Positions 50,236 through 57,634 of a DNA stretch of 64,000 bases are shown piece by piece; position 1 is the stretch's first letter, and every line of letters begins with the position of its first letter. Source of the DNA: Paenibacillus sp. FSL R5-0490. Lineage in GTDB: Bacteria; Bacillota; Bacilli; Bacillales; Cytobacillaceae. The stretch is taken from positions 62,001-126,000 of the forward strand of contig NZ_MRTQ01000003.1 in assembly GCF_001956215.1 (NCBI RefSeq), written 5' to 3'. A program made the position numbers and the translations under genes. Under the pieces are notes generated by a model. It did not search any database. It saw only the letters and a program-made list of their open reading frames with translations, and was not told the origin of the DNA.

Positions 50236-51318
50236 ATGAAGTCAAATACCATTGTCAATGCCTTTATGGCCTTTTTTATTATACACACATCTCAATTTGG
50301 TATGGGTATCCTTGGAGCTCCAAGAATCGTGTACTTAGAATCTAAGAAAGATGCCTGGATTTCGGTTTTACTGTCTGGTATAGCAATTAGCTTTATAACT
50401 TGGATAATGATATCCATACTTAAACAGAATGAAAATCGTACGCTATTTGAAATACATGAAAATTTATTTGGACGTATGTTTGGCAGCATCATTAATGTCG
50501 TAATTGTCGTTTACTTTATGGCAGTTCATTATTCAATCACCATAAGTTATGTTGAACTATCACTTACGTGGGGTTATGAAGGTCTCTATGAATGGGTCGG
50601 TGTCCTGTCATTAGTTTTGATAACAATTTATGGTGTGTCTGGCGGATTCAGAGTTGTTGCTGGTATTTGTTTTTTATCTTTTATTATTGTCATATGGATG
50701 TTATTCGTATTGTATCAACCTCTTCAAAGTTTAAATCTCGATAGAATATTACCCATTTTATCGACTAGGCCGACTGAAATTATGAATGGAGTCTACAAAA
50801 GTAGCTATACAATGTTGGGCTTCGAGGCGTTACTTTTTCTTTTTCCATTTTTCAAGGAGAAAAAAAAGGTCCACTTATACAGTCAACTGGCAATATGGTT
50901 TACAACATTTCTTGTTTTAATCATTACCATTTTCTCTATATTGTTTTTTAGCTCAAAAGAATTAGAGTTAAATATCTGGCCATTTGTCAGCATTATCAGT
51001 ACTATGCGTTTTCCGTTTATTGAGCGCTTTGAATTTATAGTAGTTTCAATATGGATAATCGTAATTTTTCCTAACTTGTGTATATCGTTATTTTTATCTT
51101 CCAATGGTGTTAAACAGATTTTTCGCATAAAGCAGAAATATGGAATATGGATAATTTCAATTATCATTTTTATCTGCAGTTTTTTTATCACCAAAAGAGT
51201 TGATAATGATTATTTTATAGATAAAGTTGCTCAAATTGGATTTTATTTATGGTTTGTATACCCTGTAGTTTTATATGGCATCATTACCATTAAATCAAAA
51301 ATCGTTGGTCGTTCATAA
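50236..51318 (+). CDS. spore germination receptor B subunit (GerAB family permease)
   Basis: 360-aa membrane protein of the amino acid permease-related GerAB family with ten likely helices. Conserved features are QFGMGILGAPRIVYLESKKDAWISVLLSG near the N-terminus, YGVSGGFRVVAGICF, and TMLGFEALLFLFPFF. B subunits carry the germinant-binding pocket. ATG 50236 is chosen behind GAGGTGG; the in-frame TTG at 50224 overlaps that site. Confidence 0.92.
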   Translation: MKSNTIVNAFMAFFIIHTSQFGMGILGAPRIVYLESKKDAWISVLLSGIAISFITWIMISILKQNENRTLFEIHENLFGRMFGSIINVVIVVYFMAVHYSITISYVELSLTWGYEGLYEWVGVLSLVLITIYGVSGGFRVVAGICFLSFIIVIWMLFVLYQPLQSLNLDRILPILSTRPTEIMNGVYKSSYTMLGFEALLFLFPFFKEKKKVHLYSQLAIWFTTFLVLIITIFSILFFSSKELELNIWPFVSIISTMRFPFIERFEFIVVSIWIIVIFPNLCISLFLSSNGVKQIFRIKQKYGIWIISIIIFICSFFITKRVDNDYFIDKVAQIGFYLWFVYPVVLYGIITIKSKIVGRS

Positions 51319-51332
51319 GGGGAGTTGAAATA

Positions 51333-52463
51333 ATGAAATTAAGATTCTTTATTTTGGTTTGTACCCTTATCTGTACTTCATGTGTCCCTCCAAGCAAAAT
51401 AATCGAGATGCAGGGTATTTCAACTATTCTTGGTTTCGACTTACTGGATGATGAGACTTACAAAGGCACAATAAGTCTTTTGCAATTTGACGGTTCACAG
51501 GGAAAGACAAGTACTACCATTTCTGCTGAGGGTTCTACCAGTAAAGAAATTCGACAAAGGCTGGAGCAGCAAACAAGCCATGACATTTCCTCTGGACAAT
51601 TAAGAACCATCTTATTTGATAAAAAAATGGCTGAGGAAGGGATATTTTCATTTCTTGATACGATGCTAAGAGACACCAGCATAAATCCCCTCATATTCTT
51701 AGCGATCACAGAAAAATCGGAGGAAACGATAAATAGTAAAGAATATGAAGAGTTTCCTGAAATGGGTTCCTATATGTATCAGTTACTGGACAAACATGAG
51801 AAAAAAGAAATGTTAATAAACTCTAACTTGCATGACTTTGTTTCCGCATTATATGAGAGTGGCATTGATCCTACGCTGCCTATTATAAAAAATATTAAAG
51901 GTGAAGCACCTTTTATAGAAGCAGTAGCATTATTCAGGGATGATAAAATGGTTGGTTCTATTTCTTTAATCAAAACCTTCTACATAAAATTATTCACTAA
52001 CAAAAATGCTTTCTTAGGGGATTTAACCTTAACGATACCTTCTGATAAATTAGAGAAAACTGGAGTACTTATCTCTGAGAATGCAGAAAATGAAAAGTAT
52101 AAAATTACCTTACACCCTATCAATTATCGCGGGAAAATTGAGGTAGTTAATAATGAAATAGTAAACTTAAACGCGTCTATTTCAGTTTCAATATTAGAAA
52201 CTCAGCCATCTACTTCCATAATTGATAAAGAATCAACAAGAAAATTAGAGCGCTTGATTGGTGAAGAACTTAATAATGAATTCGAGAAAATTCTTGAGGA
52301 ATTAAAAATCTTAGAAACAGATCCCATAGGAATTGGAAGAAAAATAAAAAGTTTAAGGAAATATTCTCATTTAAGCAATGGAGAATTAAGTGAGAAGTAT
52401 TCTGCAGTAAAGATAAAGCCAAATATAACTGTAGAAATTAAGCGGCCAGGAGCAGTTAATTAG
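51333..52463 (+). CDS. spore germination receptor C subunit (Ger(x)C lipoprotein)
   Basis: 376-aa lipoprotein of the GerAC/GerKC family. The signal ends at a lipobox-like CTSC (Cys17). IIEMQGISTILGFDLLDDE, then STSKEIRQRLEQQTSHDISSGQLRTILFDKKMAEEGIFSFLDTMLRDTSINPLIFLAI and SNLHDFVSALYESGIDPTLPIIK are typical of domains 1 and 2. Anchored by its lipid to the outer face of the inner spore membrane. GGGGAGTTGAAATA precedes the ATG. It completes the operon about 400 bp before attR. Confidence 0.92.
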   Translation: MKLRFFILVCTLICTSCVPPSKIIEMQGISTILGFDLLDDETYKGTISLLQFDGSQGKTSTTISAEGSTSKEIRQRLEQQTSHDISSGQLRTILFDKKMAEEGIFSFLDTMLRDTSINPLIFLAITEKSEETINSKEYEEFPEMGSYMYQLLDKHEKKEMLINSNLHDFVSALYESGIDPTLPIIKNIKGEAPFIEAVALFRDDKMVGSISLIKTFYIKLFTNKNAFLGDLTLTIPSDKLEKTGVLISENAENEKYKITLHPINYRGKIEVVNNEIVNLNASISVSILETQPSTSIIDKESTRKLERLIGEELNNEFEKILEELKILETDPIGIGRKIKSLRKYSHLSNGELSEKYSAVKIKPNITVEIKRPGAVN

Positions 52464-52478
52464 GAAAAAAATTCGTTC

Positions 52479-52500
52479 CGACCCCAAACCGACCCCAAAC
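52479..52500. repeat. second kind of tandem 11-mer, CGACCCCAAAC x2
   Basis: Two perfect adjacent copies just past the gerC stop. Similar tandem GACCCCAAA-type motifs occur next to integrase genes of other Firmicute phages, so this may be an arm site of a different integrase. Confidence 0.6.
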
Positions 52501-52543
52501 TTGGAATTCAATGGTTTATGACTAATCAAATTGAATAAAATAA

Positions 52544-52585
52544 AAAACGCCAAACCCTTGATATACATGGGTTTCGCGCTTTTCT
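52544..52585. terminator. terminator-like stem after the ger operon
   Basis: AAACGCCAAACCC pairs with GGGTTTCGCG(C)TTT with one C-C mismatch and a 10-nt loop, then a T-rich tail. Confidence 0.6.
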
Positions 52586-52591
52586 TTTGTA

Positions 52592-52639
52592 GCATCCCAA
52601 TCGAGATTCGAACAAACGACTACAGCTCAGGAGGCAGAC
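52592..52639 (-). pseudogene. possible degenerate tRNA 3' fragment
   Basis: On the minus strand GTTCGAATC (T-loop consensus) is followed by CGATTGGGATGC, with a CTCCTGA loop-like stretch before it. The T-stem does not pair properly. It could be the decayed attR of an earlier insertion in another tRNA gene; weak evidence. Confidence 0.3.
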
Positions 52640-52740
52640 TATGATCTATCATTAATTTAATTTTACCATGAGTACATATTTATTAGGCAACTGTTATTAT
52701 GTATTATTCAGGACTGGCAAGAGAGGTCTAAATTATGGGG

Positions 52741-52762
52741 TTGTTGACGAATTGTTGACGAA
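52741..52762. repeat. tandem 11-bp repeat, right integrase arm-site candidate
   Basis: Same perfect TTGTTGACGAA doublet as 11806-11827. A third, inverted partial copy (GTCAACAA, 52767-52774) follows. It lies 117 bp inside attR. Confidence 0.75.
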
Positions 52763-52878
52763 CACGGTCAACAACGGTCTTTTTTAGACCTAAAGGAACA
52801 AACTTCATACCTTCTAAATCCTTAATATGCAAGGGATATTCAATAATAACTTTATTGCTTCCGTGACTGTTTGCTACT

Positions 52879-52921
52879 TTGACAGGGTAGAGGTCGCTGG
52901 TTCGAACCCAGTCGGAATCAT
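52879..52921. repeat. attR core (43-bp duplication of the tRNA-Val 3' half)
   Basis: Exact copy of 11692-11734, starting within the anticodon loop. The 5' half of the tRNA is absent here, so this copy is not a functional tRNA. It marks the right prophage end. Confidence 0.97.
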
Positions 52922-53074
52922 ACTTAAAGTGCTTGGCTGTAACTGCCCAGGCACTTTTTTGTGCATCTGGATAGGGTCTTTTTGAGCTGGAATTTCCTCC
53001 GATGTTTTAACGAAACAGTGATAGGGAATCGTTAAAATATAAAAATTCACAAAATAATTTTTATTGAAAATCTA

Positions 53075-53083
53075 TGCTATAAT
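53075..53083 (+). promoter_or_regulatory. extended -10 promoter of the proline dehydrogenase gene
   Basis: TGCTATAAT: perfect -10 TATAAT (53078-53083) with an upstream TGn, 37 bp before the ATG. No good -35 at 17 bp. It is on the host side of attR, so expression should survive integration. Confidence 0.6.
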
Positions 53084-53119
53084 TTTATTGTGAAATTACA
53101 AGAGTTAGGGGATATTTCT

Positions 53120-54094
53120 ATGTTGAAAGATCTGTTTATAGGCCTTTCCCAAAACGAATTTCTGAATAGTGCCGCAAAGAAATATGGATTGAAACTAGGC
53201 GCGCAGAATGTAGTTGCTGGGACAAATCTAGATGAAGCAATTCAGAGCATAAAAGAGCTTAATGCTCATGGCATCTCTTGTACTGTCGATAACCTCGGGG
53301 AATTTGTTTATAAAAAAGAAGAGGCGGCAGAAGCGAAAAAACAAATTATAGAAGTGATAGAGGCCATTCATGAAAATCAGGTGGATGCACATATCTCTTT
53401 AAAGCCTTCTCAATTAGGTCTTGATATTGACTACTCTTTCTGCCTTGAAAATGTCAGGGAGATAGTAGAGAGAGCAAGCCGTTATGGTATTTTTGTGAAT
53501 ATGGATATGGAAGACTCCAAGCGTTTGCAGCCTTCCTTTGACATTTTGGATGAATTATCCAAAGAATACAATAACTTCGGTACAGTTATTCAGGCATATT
53601 TCCTGGATGCAGAAGAAGATCTGAAGAAATATCAGAACTTCCGGCTGCGGATTGTAAAAGGAGCTTACAAAGAGCCTGAAGAAATTGCTTATCAGGACAA
53701 AAATGACATTGACGCTAACTTTATAAAATTAATAGAATGGCATTTGCTGAATGGCAAATTCACGTCAATTGCAACACATGACCATAATGTAATTAATCAT
53801 GTAAAAGATTTTGTAAGGGCTAACAATATTCCTAAAGATAAATTTGAATTCCAAATGCTCTATGGCTTCCGCAAGGATATGCAGCTGAAGCTTGCTGGTG
53901 AAGGCTATAATTTCTGCACATATGTTCCTTTTGGACATGACTGGTATGGCTACTTCATGAGACGCCTGGCAGAACGGCCGCAGAACTTAAACCTTGTGGC
54001 CAAGCAGGTATTTACCAAGAAAACAAATACTGTCATTGGTGTTGCAGCAGGAGCTTTCTTATTAGGCAGATTGACAAAGAAACGGAAAAAATAA
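53120..54094 (+). CDS. proline dehydrogenase (FAD)
   Basis: 324-aa PutB/FadM-type proline dehydrogenase, which oxidises proline to pyrroline-5-carboxylate using FAD. The family's barrel signatures are visible: GISCTVDNLGEFV, VDAHISLKPSQLGLDID, FVNMDMEDS, VIQAYFLDAEEDL, RIVKGAYKEPEEIAYQ, and LYGFRKDMQLKLAGEGYNFCTYVPFGHDWYGYFMRRLAERPQN, including the substrate-binding R-R near the end. The start is set at ATG 53120 (AGGGGAT upstream) rather than GTG 53090. A C-terminal hydrophobic segment (VIGVAAGAFLLGRLTKK) is slightly unusual. Confidence 0.92.
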   Translation: MLKDLFIGLSQNEFLNSAAKKYGLKLGAQNVVAGTNLDEAIQSIKELNAHGISCTVDNLGEFVYKKEEAAEAKKQIIEVIEAIHENQVDAHISLKPSQLGLDIDYSFCLENVREIVERASRYGIFVNMDMEDSKRLQPSFDILDELSKEYNNFGTVIQAYFLDAEEDLKKYQNFRLRIVKGAYKEPEEIAYQDKNDIDANFIKLIEWHLLNGKFTSIATHDHNVINHVKDFVRANNIPKDKFEFQMLYGFRKDMQLKLAGEGYNFCTYVPFGHDWYGYFMRRLAERPQNLNLVAKQVFTKKTNTVIGVAAGAFLLGRLTKKRKK

Positions 54095-54103
54095 TAATGC
54101 AGG

Positions 54104-54136
54104 AGCCTCCCTATAAATTTTAGTGGGAGGCTTTTT
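54104..54136 (+). terminator. terminator after proline dehydrogenase
   Basis: Stem AGCCTCCC/GGGAGGCT (54104-54111 with 54125-54132) followed by a T-rich tail. Confidence 0.85.
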
Positions 54137-54213
54137 ATCTTTTTATAAAGGAATTCTTGGCTATGGATGCGAATTTATTTTGAGTAATGATTTGGAAAGA
54201 GAGGAAAGATGAC

Positions 54214-54678
54214 ATGGATTTACAACTGAAACCTGTTACAGAGAAAAATTTTTTTGAGGTTATTAATTTGAAATCTGAAGAAGAGCAGGAAAAGAAGTTT
54301 CAAATTTTCGAAAGGTTTGTCGGTTCCAATGCTTTTTTCATTGCTCTGGCTTCAGTCAATGGCTGGACATGTAAAGCTATATACGATAGCGAATCATTAA
54401 TTGGCTTTGCGACTCATGGTCTGGATAAAGAGCATGGCCGATATGAACTTGTCAGTCTGATGCTTGGACATCAATTTCAGGGGAAGGGCTATGGCATACC
54501 GGCAATTGAACTTGTAATTGAGGAAATGAAAGAGAAATATGGGTGCCATGAAATCTACCTATCTGTCATCAGGGAGAACGAGCCGGCTATTCGTGTATAT
54601 GAGAAAGTTGGTTTTGAACCGACAGGTGAGGTTTTTCAGGCCTTTCATCCGGAACCTATCTATAAGTTAAAAGTGTAA
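54214..54678 (+). CDS. GNAT N-acetyltransferase (SpeG/PaiA-like)
   Basis: 154-aa acetyltransferase: MDLQLKPVTEKNFFEVINLK, the acetyl-CoA loop MLGHQFQGKGYGIPAIEL, and EIYLSVIRENEPAIRVYEKVGFEPTGEV. The pattern resembles polyamine (spermidine) N-acetyltransferases, but the substrate is unproven. Start at ATG 54214 with GAGAGGAAAG upstream; an earlier ATG at 54187 encodes that site. Confidence 0.85.
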   Translation: MDLQLKPVTEKNFFEVINLKSEEEQEKKFQIFERFVGSNAFFIALASVNGWTCKAIYDSESLIGFATHGLDKEHGRYELVSLMLGHQFQGKGYGIPAIELVIEEMKEKYGCHEIYLSVIRENEPAIRVYEKVGFEPTGEVFQAFHPEPIYKLKV

Positions 54679-54710
54679 AAAGCCCCTGACTGAATTGTCA
54701 GGGACTTTTG
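54679..54710. terminator. bidirectional terminator between convergent genes
   Basis: Stem CCCCTGAC/GTCAGGGA with A and T flanks on both sides. Confidence 0.85.
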
Positions 54711-54711
54711 C

Positions 54712-55497
54712 TTATATTTCAATTTCCACACCATAATGATCTGAAATGATGGGTTTGTTTGTGCCATTAAAAATAACTCGGGAATATTTTGGATGGATCG
54801 GATACGATGATAAAATCAAGTCGATGCGCATCTCATGTTTATTTTCGTCCCAGCCGGCAATTTTGCCTTTAACCGTCACTCCTGAGTCCTGCTTGTCTGC
54901 TAATTCAAAAGTGTCATAAAGCCCTTTGTCAATGAGAAAGTCATAACCTTCATTGCGGACATACGCCGAGCTGTTGAAATCACCCATAAAAATGGCGGGT
55001 TCATCTTTAGATGCATGTGCAAGAAGAGATTCAGCCTGAAATTTAAAGGATTCTTCTTCATCATCCCACCAGCCAAGGTGACAAGAATAAAAGGTAATTG
55101 GTCTGTTTTTGTAAACTAATTTAACGCCAATAATTTTTCGTGTCTTCCAGTGTGCCTGGTCTTTATTTTGGGTAATAAAGAAGGAAAAATCCTCCTTTAT
55201 TTCATGCTTTGTCAATATGGCAAGACCCTCTTCATATATATCATAGCCAATATGTGAGAAATCCCATTTAAAAACGTAATCTTCCACACCTATTTTTCTC
55301 AATTCTTCAATTAACAGCAGTGCATAGTTATCTTTTTTGATATGGCCATCTATTAAAGGGGCTTTGATATGCTGGCTGACTTCCTGCAGAGCGATGACAT
55401 CATAGCGGTTCTCCTTAATAGCCTCAGCAAGAATTTTAATTTTTTCCAGCTGCTGTTCCTCCTGCCATGAGTGACAGTTTAGAGTTAATAATTTCAT
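54712..55497 (-). CDS. endonuclease/exonuclease/phosphatase-family hydrolase
   Basis: 261-aa EEP-fold enzyme. Motifs: LTLNCHSWQ (N of the metal site), VIALQEVSQH (catalytic Glu), YSCHLGWWD, FMGDFNSSAY (DxN) and SDHYGVEIEI (terminal Asp-His). No signal peptide, so intracellular. It begins 2 bp after the stop of the PTS gene and must be cotranscribed. Action on a phosphate ester linked to the imported sugar is possible but unproven. Confidence 0.88.
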   Translation of the reverse strand: MKLLTLNCHSWQEEQQLEKIKILAEAIKENRYDVIALQEVSQHIKAPLIDGHIKKDNYALLLIEELRKIGVEDYVFKWDFSHIGYDIYEEGLAILTKHEIKEDFSFFITQNKDQAHWKTRKIIGVKLVYKNRPITFYSCHLGWWDDEEESFKFQAESLLAHASKDEPAIFMGDFNSSAYVRNEGYDFLIDKGLYDTFELADKQDSGVTVKGKIAGWDENKHEMRIDLILSSYPIHPKYSRVIFNGTNKPIISDHYGVEIEI

Positions 55498-55499
55498 TG

Positions 55500-57140
55500 T
55501 TAAGCTCCCAAAAGGTCTTGGATATCAGATTTAAGGACATCTGCTTTTGGTCCATAAATTGCTTGAACGCCTTTGTCCTTAACGATAAGACCTAAAGCTC
55601 CATTCTTCTTCCATTCCTGTTCACCAGCAACTGATGCAGTGTCCTTTACTGTGACACGCAAGCGGGTCATACAGGCATCAACGTCTTCAATATTTTCTTT
55701 TCCGCCTAATAATTCGATTAACACAGGAGCTAGTGAATTTTTCTTGACTGAAATATCTGAAGATGAAGCAGTATTTTCTTCTTCAATATAGTTTCCATTG
55801 CGTCCTGGTGTAGGGAAGTTAAATTTTCTGATCATAAAATTGGCAACCCAAAAGTTTAGTCCGAAGAATACCAGGCAGGCAATTACAAAGTTTACAAGAT
55901 CCAGCCATAAACCAGCTTTTATAATCATTGGTGTTCTTGTAATCAATTCAATGATCCCAAAAGAATGAACACGGATATTAATAATATCAACGACTGCAAA
56001 TGCCAGACCTGTCATAACTGCATACACGATATAAAGAAGTGGAGCAGCAAACATGAACATAAATTCAATCGGTTCTGTTACTCCAGTTAAGAATACTGCC
56101 AAACCAGCGGAGAAGAACATCGATTTGTATTTCTTCTTTTTCTCAGGATCTACATTGCGGTACATTGCAAGCGCAATTCCCAATAAGGCAGCAGCGGACA
56201 GAATCATTTGGCCTACTTTAAAGCGGGCAGGGGTAACGTCATTCAGCAATTGTTTATAGCTTTCTGTATCTCCTGCAGCCAAAAAGTTATTCAGGTCGGC
56301 AATCCATGCAAGCCATAGGGGATCTTGTCCAGCGACCGTTGAACCTGCGTTAGAGCCTGTCAGGATTTTGTAAGTTCCGCCGAGCTCTGTATAATTAATT
56401 GGGACTGTCAGCATATGATGCAATCCAAATGGAAGAAGCAATCTTTCCAGTGCGCCAAAAACAAATGGAGCGATAACTGGTGCTGTATTCCGTGATGTAG
56501 CAATCCATTGTCCGAAATCATTTAATAATCCTTGAATGAATGGCCAAACAATTGATAAGACCAAGGCTGCTGCAACAGAGCCGCCGATTACAGTGAAGGG
56601 TACAAATCGCTTTCCATTGAAAAAGGAAAGTGAATTTGGCAATTTATCATAGTTATAATACTTGTTAAATAAATTTGCGCCAAGAAAACCTGAAATAATC
56701 CCGACGAATACTCCCATATTTAATGCGGGTGCGCCTAAAACAGAAGTGAAATAGTCCGGGACAATGAGATCTTGTCCAAACAGGGATTTTACCGTGGCCT
56801 CGGAACTACCTAACATGTCGGACTTTACACCAAATATGGAGCCTGTAATTCTATTAATCAGAATGAAAGCAATAAGAGCTGCAAACGCTCCGCCTGCACG
56901 TTCCTTAGCCCAGGAACCGCCAATTGCAACTGCAAATAAGATATGAAGATTTGTAATAATGGCCCAGCCGATATCCTCCAGAATTCGTGCAATCGATTGC
57001 ACAAATGCTATGTCAGTACCTGTCATGCCTACAAGCTTGCCAAGTGAAATCATAATACCTGCAGCTGGCATTACAGCCACTACTACAAGTAATGCCTTTC
57101 CAAACTTTTGCCAGAAATCAAAAGAAAATAATTTTTTCAT
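55500..57140 (-). CDS. PTS EIICB, glucose/maltose/N-acetylglucosamine superfamily (alpha-glucoside-like)
   Basis: 546-aa sugar permease. The EIIC membrane domain (~1-440: FGKALLVVVAVMPAAGIMISLGKLVGM; FGLHHMLTVPINYTELGG; LTGVTEPIEFMFMFAAPLLY, the substrate-site GITE-like motif) is followed by a linker and a C-terminal EIIB domain (~470-546) with the phospho-Cys in VDACMTRLRVTV. No EIIA in the gene, so EIIA must come from elsewhere. ATG 57140 (GGGAGAGGGAACG upstream) is chosen over longer frames. A cre-like site lies at 57297. The exact sugar is not readable. Confidence 0.9.
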   Translation of the reverse strand: MKKLFSFDFWQKFGKALLVVVAVMPAAGIMISLGKLVGMTGTDIAFVQSIARILEDIGWAIITNLHILFAVAIGGSWAKERAGGAFAALIAFILINRITGSIFGVKSDMLGSSEATVKSLFGQDLIVPDYFTSVLGAPALNMGVFVGIISGFLGANLFNKYYNYDKLPNSLSFFNGKRFVPFTVIGGSVAAALVLSIVWPFIQGLLNDFGQWIATSRNTAPVIAPFVFGALERLLLPFGLHHMLTVPINYTELGGTYKILTGSNAGSTVAGQDPLWLAWIADLNNFLAAGDTESYKQLLNDVTPARFKVGQMILSAAALLGIALAMYRNVDPEKKKKYKSMFFSAGLAVFLTGVTEPIEFMFMFAAPLLYIVYAVMTGLAFAVVDIINIRVHSFGIIELITRTPMIIKAGLWLDLVNFVIACLVFFGLNFWVANFMIRKFNFPTPGRNGNYIEEENTASSSDISVKKNSLAPVLIELLGGKENIEDVDACMTRLRVTVKDTASVAGEQEWKKNGALGLIVKDKGVQAIYGPKADVLKSDIQDLLGA

Positions 57141-57296
57141 CGTTCCCTCTCCCTTATTGTATGGGCTTTCATTAAATGGACTAAAAAAGCATTTCCGTAA
57201 TTTCACGAAAAAAATTTCGATGCATACATGAATCTATTCTATGAAAATACTATTTAGCTTTATTATTATCTTAAAATAACACGGGCAGAAAAATGA

Positions 57297-57310
57297 TGCA
57301 ACCGTTTGCG
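57297..57310. promoter_or_regulatory. cre-like (CcpA) site
   Basis: TGCAACCGTTTGCG fits the relaxed cre pattern TGNAANCGNNNNCA with one mismatch and has palindromic arms GCAA/TTGC. Position upstream of a PTS gene is right for carbon catabolite control. Confidence 0.5.
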
Positions 57311-57440
57311 TAAAAAATTGTTGGAGACGTTTAAGAATATCGAAGGGTTACTATTGATAAATATTTTTTAAGTCATCCATCTAGAATTGAAATGTGGTTT
57401 TATGCATAAAAATAAATTTTTATTTTTAAAAATACATTTT

Positions 57441-57616
57441 TCTCTTGCTAAAGAAGTATTTCATCCTTTAGAATTTACTAAAAGAAGGATTACCTTCACA
57501 TAAAAGAGTGGATTTCTAAACGAAATATAAATAAAAATAATTTTGAATAGTGTAAAATCTTCTTGTTTGAGAAGCATTTCATGCTTTATAATTTGCGTAA
57601 GAAGTTTTTCCTTCAC
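57441..57616. repeat. two imperfect ~59-bp direct repeats upstream of the RpiR gene
   Basis: 57441-57499 and 57558-57616 share TCT-CTTG, then GAAG(T/C)ATTTCAT(C/G)CTTTA, AATTT-C, AAGAAG and CCTTCAC. Start-to-start distance is 117 bp. They are candidate binding sites for the RpiR-type regulator. Confidence 0.7.
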
Positions 57617-57634
57617 TATTCATGAGGAGCCGGC

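Larger units (their letters stand above)
52464..52878. other. right-end non-coding region of the prophage
   Basis: 415 bp without a gene. It contains a tandem 11-mer, a terminator-like stem, a degenerate tRNA-like T-arm and the right copy of the TTGTTGACGAA doublet. These look like recombination leftovers and integrase sites. Confidence 0.7.
11692..52921. mobile_element. complete siphovirus-type prophage in tRNA-Val(GAC)
   Basis: It is bounded by the 43-bp att repeats. It contains in order integrase, lysogeny control, YqaJ/RecT recombination, replication, cargo, late regulator, PBSX-type terminase, A118-like head and tail genes, lysis genes and right-end conversion genes. No structural gene is visibly broken; the only clear pseudogene is the CBO0543-family cargo gene. 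The unit removed by excision would be 41,187 bp. It therefore looks potentially inducible. Confidence 0.95.
57141..57634. other. divergent regulatory region between the PTS gene and the RpiR gene
   Basis: 494 bp, strongly AT-rich, with no gene. It contains a cre-like palindrome near the PTS side and two ~59-bp imperfect direct repeats near the regulator side. Confidence 0.7.

Noticed and set aside
52861..52921. Second functional tRNA-Val at the right prophage end
   Set aside because: Only the 3' half is present; acceptor 5' strand and D-arm are missing, so it is attR.
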